Shown piece after piece: positions 14,031 to 24,225 of a stretch of DNA of 64,000 nucleotides. Every line of letters begins with the position of its first letter. Position 1 is the stretch's first letter. The position numbers and the translations under genes were made by a program. The notes under the pieces were generated by a model, which worked only from the letters and a program-made list of their open reading frames with translations, was not told the origin of the DNA and did no database searches. This stretch comes from Bisporella sp. PMI_857 (taxonomy: Eukaryota > Ascomycota > Leotiomycetes > Helotiales > Helotiaceae): assembly GCA_021307315.1 (NCBI GenBank), contig JAJSPD010000103.1, forward strand, positions 62,001 to 126,000, in the 5' to 3' direction.

Positions 14031-14854
14031 GATTATGTGCTTGTTCAATCGAGAATTGTGATACAATTTGTCGAAGATGTAACCTCGTGCTGGCCCTTGT
14101 TATCACGATTCTTTGTTCCTTAACCGAGATCGACGGAATCAATATGTACAAATACTGTAACTGAAATCATTCCATAAAGCCCCCATTTACACCCAAGTCC
14201 GCTATTTGAGTTAAACTTACGTCGTAGGGTCACCGAACGCACCGACTGGATATCATATAAGCTTTTCCTATTTCCAAGTTGAAAGTATTGTAAGCAGATT
14301 TCTTGAGTACTCTCTAGAACAGGTCGCCGCAAATATAGTTGCGACCGAAAAGCGGAAAAGAGCAAGCAGATTCCCGACTATCCTTATTGAGCCAATGAAT
14401 CACAAAGCTCTTAAATTTAAGTTGAAACTTATCAATATTTTGAAGCGGGTCAAGGTACTGTAGCATGTGCAAAGAGACAGGAAAATTTACTGCGTGATTA
14501 AAAAAATGAAAGAACTGTAACAAAGAAATATAGATATTAGCCATGAAAGAGAGCTGAAGTGTAAGCTAATTATTCGATTGACGGAAGCTAGATACCTTAC
14601 GAGCAAAAGCATGTGTTTCTAAGGTATCTTGTAACCTTAATTGTAGACTGATCACTACGCTGTATATAAAACAAATATCGCTACTTTCAACCAGCAAAAA
14701 ACTTGCCAAAGGGATGCAAAATTCATCTTGACAATCACAATTTTGTGCTTGGTTTTCTAGTTTCTAATTGGCAGTTCTTTATTGAATTGCTGAACCGATT
14801 CAGGAACATCGAGAGCCGGATTTTTGGTGAAAAAGGTTGACGGGTCTAAGATGT
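14031..14854. other. AT-rich intergenic region, no gene supported
   Basis: This is about 820 bp upstream of the large membrane-protein gene. Short open frames on the minus strand have no recognisable content. Part of it must serve as the promoter of the gene starting at 14030. Confidence 0.45.
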
Positions 14855-15450
14855 ACTCTCAATATTTCGCTTGTCGTAACGGTAAATTTTCAATTTGTCG
14901 GGCATGGTTGATTCCGAAATGCACCTAAACCATAATGGCTTCATTCACAACTAGATCTTCTTTGCTTACCTATGCACGCACTCCAATGCTTCCATGGGAT
15001 TGATTAGTATATTTTCCAGCGGCATAAAGTTCGTTTGGCTTGTGCTTCGTAACATAAATATTGTGATCAGCGAACTCGGCACGTTTATGAGGGAAAGAGT
15101 CATTGTCCGCGACCTTTTTTTTGGAAGTCGCCAGCCATAATCTTATAGCCACCGGGTTTCTTGTTGGCCGGATTTATGGCAGCCAGATTCTTGATTTTGA
15201 AGACACGGTTCTTCGTAATATCTATATCGAATCCCCCGGACTTTTCGATCAATATCTCCTTGGTATAGTAGCCCGTGTCGTGGGTTCAACTCGCTGCGGT
15301 TCGTGGGATGAGTTTCTTTATAAGAGACTATATTTTGAGGTCCATTAAGCATGGGATTAAGACAAAGTGAGAAAATGTGCTAGTGATGAGAAGCCAGGAC
15401 GCCAGACCCATTCTACCACACACGTGGCTATGATGGCGGCCATTCTCAAT
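14855..15450 (-). pseudogene. Copper amine oxidase relic, C-terminal part
   Basis: Intact members oxidise primary amines to aldehydes using copper and topaquinone. Two reading frames on this strand carry family sequence: one has GYYTKEILIEKSGGFDID and NRVFKIKN, the next has KRAEFADHNIYVTKHK, NELYAAGKYTNQSHG and later VHFGINHARQIENLP. The frame changes inside a run of A (T on the plus strand, near 15116). Two in-frame TAG codons (14972..14970 and 14927..14925) sit where the family has tryptophan. The topaquinone region and most of the N-terminal two thirds are missing or too decayed to see; less certain protein-like residues continue upstream to about 15590. This is a non-functional remnant. 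Confidence 0.75.
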
Positions 15451-16148
15451 CCCCGGGATAATGGACCGCTTAAGGCTACCGCGAGATCTGCCACCTGCCA
15501 AGGGTGAGCAGTAGCTTTCGCCGTTATTACTAAAGTTATCGGCTTGGGTCATCCGATACAGGTTATGGCTTACTCCCGTGCGTACGTTGACGCACAATCG
15601 CCCTTCTCCTTGAATGTGTGTATCGATTATTACTTGTTAGCAGATTTTCGTATCGTAAATCGCAAATGCCAGGCTTTCACATAACTACAACGAGTGTCAG
15701 GAAATCCTTTAGAACTGAACACGGGCCTGTAGACATTTCTTCGCAGACTCAGCATTTTCCACACTATTCTAAGCTTTTCACTTCCTCGTCCTCTTGCAAA
15801 TTAACTAATTAGATGGAAATAGATATAATATATAGGGGACATAAAGATTGAAAGATACAGTTGGAATGCGACAATACGCCAGAGTCCTATCATGAAGCAT
15901 CATCCATGGCTCTGGTGCTGTAGATAACAAAGTCCGTACAGGCTCCATGAAGGATCCATGTTACAAGGCATAGTTCCTGGACAAATGTAGGTTTGAATTA
16001 CAGCAAGTATAAATTTTGATAAGTTACCCGATAAGATAGATGATGTTTATGTGGCTGATTATATTATAGAACGTCATATTTATTGACTGGCAATAACTCT
16101 GGCAATGTCTATTACAGGCTAAGCAGGGCTAATACATGAATGCTTAAT
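15451..16148. other. Intergenic; possibly decayed upstream part of the amine oxidase relic
   Basis: A minus-strand frame between 15350 and 15590 reads like protein (for example RMGLASWLLITS) and lies upstream of the amine oxidase relic, but I could not match it with confidence. The remainder is AT-rich. Confidence 0.35.
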
Positions 16149-17240
16149 TTATGGCCTGAGACCAATTGCGTCAGCAAGCTCTTTATAATCACATTGCCAC
16201 AGGCTTGGGCTGTCCTTGGGAAGTTGAGATCGGAAAGCTATCATGCGCTGGGTACAAGGGCTGAGCTGCTTAGCAACCGATTTCTCTACGAGAAAAGGGT
16301 ATGCCTCTTCTGGTGTAAGGTAGTAACATTGAAAGCTGAGTGTGATTCCCCTTCTGTAGAAGTTATCTGTCCTGTTTGCTCCGCCCCCACGTACAACTTT
16401 ACCACTGATGAAACAGACATTGCCAGCTTCCATCTCTGCAGGAGCTCTATCTTCTGGACTTTCAGTACTTTTATAACCGGCCCAAAGGTTACTATCAGGA
16501 ATAATACGAGTTGCTCCATTGTGATCCGTAAAATCAGTGAGAGCAACAATAAAGTCGGCGGTGGGTTCAGGCGATCCAATGTCTAACAAGGTAGAGACAG
16601 TACTGTTGTTTGTCTCGACGAAGATATTCCGCCTTGGTCAGTGTTCCCAATAGTATTTGCATAATACTACACAATCTAAACAAGGCCAGCATAAGGCCGG
16701 TGCTTGTCCTAATAAAGTAAATTTAACGACAACAAATATTGCGTTGCTGTGCTACTTGTCTCGATGCTACGGCAACTATCACACAAGGGCCATATTCTGG
16801 GATTTGCTTACGTTGCATAGTATTATGCATATTGAGAACACTGACCTTGTTTCCTGGCCCAATTTCAATAATCTGAGCCGTGTTCAGCCTATATGTTTCC
16901 GAGCCATCCATGAAGACCTGATCGCATAGCTTGTGAATTATGCCCTTGTCTAGAACGTCTTCCCTCAAAAGCCTTGCTCAGCATCACGAGATTTGTTAGG
17001 CATTTCGTATTGCTTCTGTAGAACACTCTTGTCCATTCGTCTGCGTGTTTGGAACCTGCATCGAGCTGATCCATTGCAGGTTAAATCGCCTTATTTATTC
17101 AAGAAACCTGATCGGGCTGAGCAGTCCCGTAATGGTCACCTCGCCATCCTCTCGCATGACCGAATGAATAGCTTCCGAACCGCTGAAGGCATGGACGCTT
17201 CTCAATTTTTGGTGGTTGAAGAGCCGGTCATTGATTCTGT
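16149..17240 (-). pseudogene. Phytanoyl-CoA dioxygenase (PhyH) family relic
   Basis: Intact relatives are Fe(II)/2-oxoglutarate dioxygenases, often in fungal secondary metabolism. In order on the minus strand one can read GEVTITGLLSP, then DQVS, INKAI and PAMDQL separated by TGA and TAA stops, then TKCLTNLVMLSKAF. A one-base frameshift (an extra G around 16968) leads to REDVLDKGIIHKLCDQ and YRLNTAQIIEIGPG, and a last segment has DFTDHNGATRIIPDSNLW and GGGANRT. The expected HxD iron motif reads LNMHNT, and the usual His before GGGANR is Arg, so all three metal ligands appear lost. At least two stops, one frameshift and lost ligands mark it as dead. Confidence 0.8.
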
Positions 17241-18071
17241 TTCTTGTGGGGAAGACAACCACGATATTAAAATATCAGGCTAGCGGGAAGAGGACAACAG
17301 AAACACTTATCTGAATATGAAGACTTTTAGTGATTCCTTGATGTAAAGGCTGCGCTGAACAAGTAAAAGTTTATTAAGTATCTCAAAATTATGGGGGTTG
17401 AAATGCTTGCAATGCGAAAGAGTTTGTTTCGCGTTTCCACCTCACATACTTATATATCTATGACATGCCCACCTGACAGACGGACTAGAGATATCTAGTT
17501 CATTAGTGTTGGTAGTAGTGTGTTGTTAGAGGCAAACATCAATAATAGCTTCCTACTTACCACCCCTGCCAATCATTAATACACTAGACCGTATGTGGTA
17601 GGTTTCCACGATGTAACCAAAAATTCTATCAGATAGGGCAGCAGAGGGCAGCACAGTAGACTCGAAAGGGTTGCATTTTGCCAAGATGTGTCTAGATCCC
17701 GTCGCCACATTAAAAAGTGGCGTGCCCCTCATTCTTATTACTCCCATTATCGAATACTTTTGTTTCTCCTTATCCAGGGTTTCCAAGCCATACCCGCCGC
17801 CACTCTGCTAGTCATAGATAACAGCAGCACAGCAGTAATACCTTGAAAATTGGTTACAAATAGATCCGACTTGATCAGGTTGAGATCTTCTGTTTTGTTG
17901 GCTAGTTCTCTTTTTTTTTATTGCTGCCGTTTGTCTCTCCCTCTTTCCCAATTCTCCCTCCTCTCATCACATCTCGTGTCCAAGCTCACCCGCCTGAAAC
18001 TGGCAGCACTGCTGCTTCAACCACCCTTCCCAAAGCTTAAACTTTAGTCATACAACTGTATTTCCAACAAT
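17241..18071. other. Intergenic region upstream of the permease
   Basis: This is about 830 bp with no supported gene. It lies between the head of the PhyH relic and the head of the permease gene, so it is a divergent promoter region. A pyrimidine-rich stretch (about 17900-17990) precedes the permease ATG, as is common in fungal 5' UTRs. Confidence 0.45.
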
Positions 18072-19637
18072 ATGGGTAACGTCGACCTTGAGGCCAAACC
18101 CGGGGTCCACTTGACAGTAGTGCCTACAGGTGCTACTGTCAATCAGGGTACCACCGTGGATCTGAGCACCAACGATGAAGCGAAAACCCATTTCAACCTC
18201 TGGAGCACATTAGGAATGAGCTACACTGTCGTGGGAACTCCCTTGACCATTGGTACATACCTGGCCTTTGGGATTGGCGTCGGTGGGAGTCCAGTGTTTT
18301 TCTATGGATACATAGTAGCCACATTGTTCCAAATCATAATATGCATCTCGCTTGCTGAGATGGCCGCAGTATTCCCGCATTCGTCCGGTCAGTCACCGTT
18401 CATACTTTTTTCTGCTAGATAAACTAAAAATACCTAAGGCCAGGTTCATTGGTCTACAGTACTTGCCCCCCCTCGGATGGCCCGGGCCTTAGGTTATTGG
18501 ACGGGAGCTTTCACGACGGCAGCATGGTTCTTTTGGACGATAGGAACCTATCTGTTTAACTCACAACTCTTATGGGCAACGATCATTATTGCCAATCCAG
18601 ATTTCGTTCAACATAGCTACCACGTCTATTTGCTATACCTGGCAACTGCGATATTTGCGATCACTCTTAATGTCCCTCTGTTTAAAGGATTCTCATTTCT
18701 GTTAAGAACAATGGCCGTTTTTGTTAATGGTGGGGCGGTTTTTGTAATGGCTGCGCTCCTCGCGCGGACATCAGAAAAGCGCTCAGCTTCGACGGTTTTC
18801 GTCGACTTTGTCGACATTACAGGCTGGGACTCCAAGGGTTTTGTATTTTTACTGGGTCTCCTTCCAGGAATTACAGCTACAAACGCTTTCGATTCCTCTA
18901 CACATCTTACCGATGAGCTACCAGACCCTCGCAAACAAGTGCCCCAGGTCATGATTGGAACATCCATTCTGGGTGGCCTCTCAGGTTTGCCAATGGTTAT
19001 AGTATTTCTGTTTTGCATCACTAACGAGGAAAATCTTTTCGCTCCAGTCGGCGGTCAACCGATTGCACAGCTCTTCCTCGACTCAATAAGATCAGTACCT
19101 ATAACACTTGCCTTAATGGCTGTCTATGTTGTTGTGTTTTTCGTCGGCAGCGCCTCTTTGACAACTACCTGCAGCCGCGTTTTGTGGAGTCTGGCGAGAG
19201 AACGTCATCTGATAATGTCTCCATGGCTAGCCCGCACCTCTAGCCATGAACTTCCAGCAAACGCCATATATTTTACAGCTGGAGTATCTTCTCTCGTTGG
19301 CCTACTTTGCCTCGGCCCAACTACCGCACTCAACGCAATCTTGGGCTCCGCTGCCATATGCTTCTTCATTAGTTACATGATCCCTATTTCATGCCTCTTA
19401 GCGAATCGGCAGCCACTACAAAAGCAACGCCGCTACGTGAACCTTGGAGCGGCTGGGCCCATCCTAAACTGGATATCAATGGCCTGGATGAGTTTGATGA
19501 GCATAGTTCTCCTTTTCCCACAATACTTGCCAGTTGCGTCTGCGACGATGAACTATACGAGTGCGGTTCTGGGCTGTGTCTTTATTTTGTTTGGTTTGAA
19601 TTGGGTTTTTTATGCCAGAAAGAACTATCGCAGTTAA
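18072..19637 (+). CDS. APC-superfamily amino acid/choline-type permease
   Basis: It is a plasma-membrane (or vacuolar) permease for amino acids, choline or GABA-like amines. Exons 18072..18387 and 18439..19637 join (donor GTCAGT, acceptor CCTAAG) to restore SSGQVHWSTVLAP, giving about 504 residues, typical of this family. The N-terminal 45 residues are hydrophilic, then about 11-12 transmembrane helices follow, including the conserved first helix (LGMSYTVVGTPL) and the ARERHL loop after helix 8. No stop or frameshift is seen. It is intact although flanked on both sides by decayed metabolic genes, including an amine oxidase relic, which would fit a former amine-uptake and catabolism set. The exact substrate cannot be deduced. 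Confidence 0.88.
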
Positions 19638-20089
19638 TACTGTGGCATAAGAGGTGTATCACAAAAAACAGAGCTATCAGACCCTGCGTTGGTTTGCTAA
19701 TTGTATTGTTTTACTATGATGTTTTTACCGTTATGCAGTCTCATCAGCCAAAGAGAATAAGGGGATTAAGATAGCCAAATACAATCATGTGGCCTTTTAC
19801 AGCTTAAATTAAATCTATTGTAATTAATAAAATTACAAAAGAAAAATTTAAAAATTAACTTATAATACCTTTTTTTACCTAATGTAATTAGCAGTAGTAT
19901 AGTGTAATTTTGCTTCGAATTAACTTTATGCTTTATTATGTTTACGTTAGTGTTATTAACATATTTAGAATTCCCTCAATAGACTAGGCATGATCCTTAG
20001 ACCCAGCCTATTCAAACTTATGCTTAAATATCATCTTCCCTACTGTAGTCGGCCACTGGACCCGAAATTTTCTACAACATCACAAATGT
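19638..20089. other. Very AT-rich spacer
   Basis: The stretch about 19800-19990 is almost pure A/T with short TAATTA and AATTAA motifs. It contains no gene. Such composition fits mutated or non-coding fungal DNA. Confidence 0.5.
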
Positions 20090-21230
20090 GCGTGCGACCA
20101 CATTCATATAGCATGATAATTGCGGGAATGGGAAGCTAACCATTTCTCCAAAGAACTAGAGTACTTTCAACCTCGGATTTGATCCTTTCGTATGTAGCCC
20201 AGTCGAATAACTTGCCAAGACGTACATTGGAACTTTTATGTTTTGAAGTTTTGCCTTTTTTATCCTCTCAGTCAGCATTCATCAAAGGATACTTCTCTAT
20301 CATTTTCACAACATTCTCACGTAGGTTGCAACAGTTAATTCCTGCATGAGTAAATCCCAGAACTTGTAGTTCGGAATTTCTCCCCGGCATATGCTCTCTC
20401 GATAAAAATCGCCAATTCCCTCCTAAGGAGCGATAGCTTTCAGATGCGGGGGTTGCTTTGCTGCGATGAGCCTGAAGCACGTCAGAAATTGGTTGAATGG
20501 CTAGGTAAAATTGATAGACTTACTACTGGGTAATGGCAAGCCATGAATTGCCAACGAGGGTAACTGATTCGTTGCACCAGGGCTGCATTGCGATCCACTC
20601 AATCACGTCGTAACTATCCCCTCCTTCCTACAGTTTTTGATCAGTTATAATATAGCGTCGAACAGTCTAAAATCTACTTGAGTTTCGAAGATAAAGATGT
20701 TACTTTCCGAATGATAACAGCTTCGGGTATCTGGTTGGACGATTATGTATCTTCTTGGACACTACTCGGCTAGATTTGGAGCTTCAAACTTCTCAAGGTC
20801 ACTTAAGTTACTTTTAAGGACTCCCAGTCAGGTGAAGTTGGTTGTTTGATGATGCTCTAAATTGCGCAACCTCAGAAACTAATAATCTTAGAGAGTGTCG
20901 CTTGACGTACCAGAACTGGTCTTCCCATAAGGAGACAATGGCAAAAGCACCGGCAAATTTTCCCCGTCGGATTTTGTTGGCCTAAAGACATCGGCACGCA
21001 AGATTACACCATCACGCATGGGGATTGCGACATCTTTGTCCCATATAATATCCTATTTGAGGGCCACACGGTCAGGCTCGCGCTTCCATCCCTTAGGAAG
21101 TAGCACCGTTGATGGGTGGAAGTCAGTCCACCAATGGTGAAAATTGGGATTTGCATTGCTGAAGGCCACCTCAAAACCAGCTATGGAATGAGACATGTTA
21201 AGGTTCAAGATATCAATGTCGTAGCACTGA
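20090..21230 (-). pseudogene. CocE/NonD (X-Pro dipeptidyl-peptidase-like) hydrolase relic
   Basis: Intact relatives are serine hydrolases with an alpha/beta core. Pieces appear in order on the minus strand: HHWWTDFHPSTVLLPKGW, then (after TAG at 21055..21053) DIIWDKDVAIPMRDGVILR and LPLSPYGKTSSG. Next come LEKFEAPN, a YDVIEWIAMQPWCN segment with the nucleophile-type motif GNSW, then KMIEKYPLMN, and in another frame NIKVPMYVLASYSTGLH. Several in-frame stops (TAG after LAE, TAG after AITQ, TGA after NAD) fall where the family has tryptophan, and frame changes are frequent. The 3' part is too decayed to trace. The gene is dead. Confidence 0.78.
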
Positions 21231-21816
21231 GAATGATCTTCGATGTTGGCTGCAGAATTGACACTTATTGTAAGGAAATTAGTCGAAAGGATTGCCTGCG
21301 GTCGCATCTGCCCTCTTAAAGGTCAGCTCAAGAGGTAAGCAAGTACCTGAAACTTTAACATCTTCTAACAGTTCGGCGCCACTCGGCGATTGTAAACCCG
21401 TCTTGTGCGGCTCTCATCGACAAAGTTAGGGAGTACATGAGACTGATACAGATTATCCAATCTACGAGAACAAAAATTTGATCAGATTCACCAAGGCTAG
21501 ATGAAAAAATAGCAAGGCCTCGCTCAGCTCAGCACAATATTGACTGAACTCAGTGGGCTAGACTCAGGAAAAGATATTTTATAGGCTCGAGGGTACACAA
21601 TCACGGTATGTCTTTCCAAACAACGAGAGTCTTCTAAGTGCTAGCTTTCATTAAGGCTGCAGCCTTAGCTGCTGCAGGTCCGTAGATCCGAACTAGCCTT
21701 CACAATTTTATAGAGCCAAAGCAATGAATTTGACTCAGGCTTGACCTCGACTTTTGGCAATTATTTCGATTCTGAGTGGTTATCTCTAAGGCTTCCATCA
21801 GCAGACAGCGGTTGAG
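21231..21816. other. Spacer between two divergent relics
   Basis: The CocE-like relic and the cupin relic point away from each other across this 586 bp. It contains a short GC-poor repeat-like passage (GGCTGCAGCCTTAGCTGCTGCAG near 21656) and no gene. Confidence 0.4.
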
Positions 21817-22321
21817 ATGTCTTCCCCATCGCAGCCCCTTCCCTCTACGCATCGTGTTGTCACGGGCTACGACGAAAACGCTAAAGCCGTGATCAAGTCT
21901 GACGGATTGATTCATGGCAAGCAGACTCTGCACAGTCCTTAGATTGAGCTATTATGGTCTAGCAGAGGCTTACCTCCAGATGCCAACACGATGGAGGACA
22001 TGGGTCTTACGGAAACAGGCTTGAGTAATAACGGTACCATTGTTCGTGTCGTTGACTTTCCACCCAAATCGATAAGACTGGTTCATTGGTCGATGACGCT
22101 AGATTGTGTTTACGTTTTGAAGGGTGGGATTCTTCTTACTCTTGATGGAGGCTCCCGGACTAAAGTATGCGAGAGTGACTCGGTCATTCAGCAACCGACA
22201 CAATGCACAGTTGGGACAATGAGACAGATGCCTGGGCTCGTCCTCTGGTTGTCCTCATTGCGTCTAAAAACTAATGGTGAACGGAAAGGTGTTGGATAAG
22301 CATGTCCATTTCGCAGTCTAG
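21817..22321 (+). pseudogene. Small cupin-domain protein relic
   Basis: The relic begins at ATG 21817 (MSSPSQPLPSTHRVVTGYDE) and stays in one frame through a TAG (21940..21942) to the cupin core: GLSNNGTIVRVVDFPP, LDCVYVLKGG, DSVIQQPT. A frameshift follows: the expected motif MHSWDNETDAWAR is found in the next frame from about 22207. A second shift near 22267 is needed to reach a natural-looking end with TAG at 22319..22321. Family members of about 165-180 residues bind a metal through cupin histidines; here the first His motif reads VHWSMTLD. One stop plus two frameshifts make it non-functional. Confidence 0.78.
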
Positions 22322-22787
22322 GCTAGTTGAATTGGGACAAGGTCGGGCATTTGCTTCATGAAGTAAAATTCGCTGTTTAGGCGAATAGAGGAATGTTGGA
22401 CTAGCAGGCTTGATAGTTTCCATAACGAAAACTCTCATCAGCAGCGATGCAAGATGAAACAATAGTAGTACGCCACTGAGGATCCATCTCTTCGTTTCTA
22501 GCAATCAGCTAGCATGAGCTTGCTTCAAATCTAGTCAGATGAGTATGGTGTAGGATTTGTTGGTTCCTCACTAAAGGAAAGTTTAGTGAGCTGGACATTA
22601 TAACTGAGCGAGTAACCTTTTATAGAGATTTTATTGATTTGCATTAAATGAAGGTGTATATAGTCCAAAACCTTAGTCTAGAACTCAATGTTGCTGCTTC
22701 GGAAGCAAATTACATACGAATCTATCACATTGACACCAGGTAGTCACCTCAAGATATGCCTGGCAAAGTCAACTCTCAGAGATTAAA
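22322..22787. other. Intergenic, no gene supported
   Basis: This is about 470 bp of moderately AT-rich sequence between the cupin relic and the dioxygenase fragment. Nothing recognisable was found on either strand. Confidence 0.4.
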
Positions 22788-23006
22788 TCAACTACTCACT
22801 GACCGGCTGCTTTTTTTCCCTTGAGAGAAGCATATCATGATCACAACATGTTTAATGCCGTTCGCCAGTGCTGCGTCATCACAGGATTTCCAGTAATCGG
22901 CCAATTTAGACTCCTCTCCTAACATTGCAGTTGAGCCATGCGAGAAGAAGTGGACCGGTGATAGACCAGTAGGTATCCCTTTTCCATCCTTATTATGAGA
23001 AGGCAT
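22788..23006 (-). pseudogene. LigB/DODA-type extradiol dioxygenase, N-terminal fragment
   Basis: The fragment starts with an ATG and reads through PTGLSPVHFFSHGSTAMLGE and ALANGIKHVVIM. That is the N-terminal beginning of fungal LigB-type ring-opening dioxygenases (aromatic-ring cleavage; the His of SHGS is a metal ligand). The frame then loses family resemblance where GAHW is expected (it reads ICFSQG), and no continuation is seen downstream. Only about 60 of an expected 270 or so residues remain. It was identified by recall of the motif, so confidence is moderate. Confidence 0.5.
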
Positions 23007-24225
23007 TAAGCAAAACTAGCAACAAGTTAAAGCAAAAGCAAGTATAGCTCTTTTAATTGTAATATGTTAACGCGCCGAAGTTAATTAGAAGTGGAAGGCA
23101 AATTGAAGACTATCTATACAGACAAAGGTGCTCAGTCGACATCCCGTGGGCTCACCAAGTTGGTAATTTGGCAAGTAGCCGAAAAGCTCTGGAAATTATT
23201 CATGATTGTGGACGGTGATCTCTTGTGTATTCTGACCTTCAGTTCCGCTGCCGCACTTCCAGTCCAGGCTAAAATCTTGGCGCGACCCCGACGTCCCGCC
23301 GCCATTCTTTCCGAATGATTACAATTCGCTTGACTCAGTTTTGAAGCCACTTCAGAATTATACAATAACTGTTCCTTATGCTTAATGCACCGCAGGAATT
23401 CTGGAATATACTCTCGTCGTAAGGCGGATTTGTGTATTTTTTTTTATCCTAAAAGTGGAATGTTTATGGACGGCAAAAGCTGAATAGAAGCCGCTTCTGA
23501 TCGAAAGTCTTACTTATGTAAAATGTTTTGTTATATGGACCACCTGTTTGTTGATTTTTAATTAAAGATTTTGTGTTCCCTAATAAGCAGATCACATAGA
23601 TGCACTGACTCAGGTTATATCTAGTGTAAAAGATGTGATTGGCTTGTTCTGCTTCCACTCTTGTCTGTATGCTCCACTGGCACCTTTCATTGTGCATGCT
23701 GTTACTGATGAGACTGCCGAAAACGATCAGCTGCCGCTAAAGATTCCATTTATATTCCTTCAACATGGTTGTAAATCTTCTATTTAAGCGCACCAATTGA
23801 GCATGGGGTTCTTCGCGAGAAATCTTAAGACGTCGGCATTGAGCAACGAGGAAAATGCTTATTAGTGTCACGCTGTTGGAGCGCTTAACATCAACGTTGA
23901 CATGTTGACCTTACAAATACTCCAACAACTCCATATGCTCTACCTACGCAGATGACGAATGGTTTACGCCAATTCAGGACGAGATAACAAAGTTTTTCTC
24001 GCAATCACACATGAAGAACTCGCATCGTCAATTAGCAAATATGACGATCCGATGCTTAGGTTATGCACTGCTCGGCGCACGACTCGGTATTGTTGCGGGC
24101 CTTTATAGGATGCAAAGCGGCCGCGTTTAGGTATACATAAAGGCAGCTTGATCTATGTGTGTTCCTTAATTGACATTGGTACTATCGTTGGGGCAATCTC
24201 CTGGACACTGAGTTCGCCTATCAAG
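23007..24225. other. AT-rich intergenic region upstream of GH42 gene
   Basis: This is about 1.2 kb without a supported gene. Short frames at 23091-23365 have no recognisable content. The final 200 bp should include the GH42 promoter. An open frame continues 26 codons upstream of the chosen GH42 ATG, but without an earlier ATG. Confidence 0.45.
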
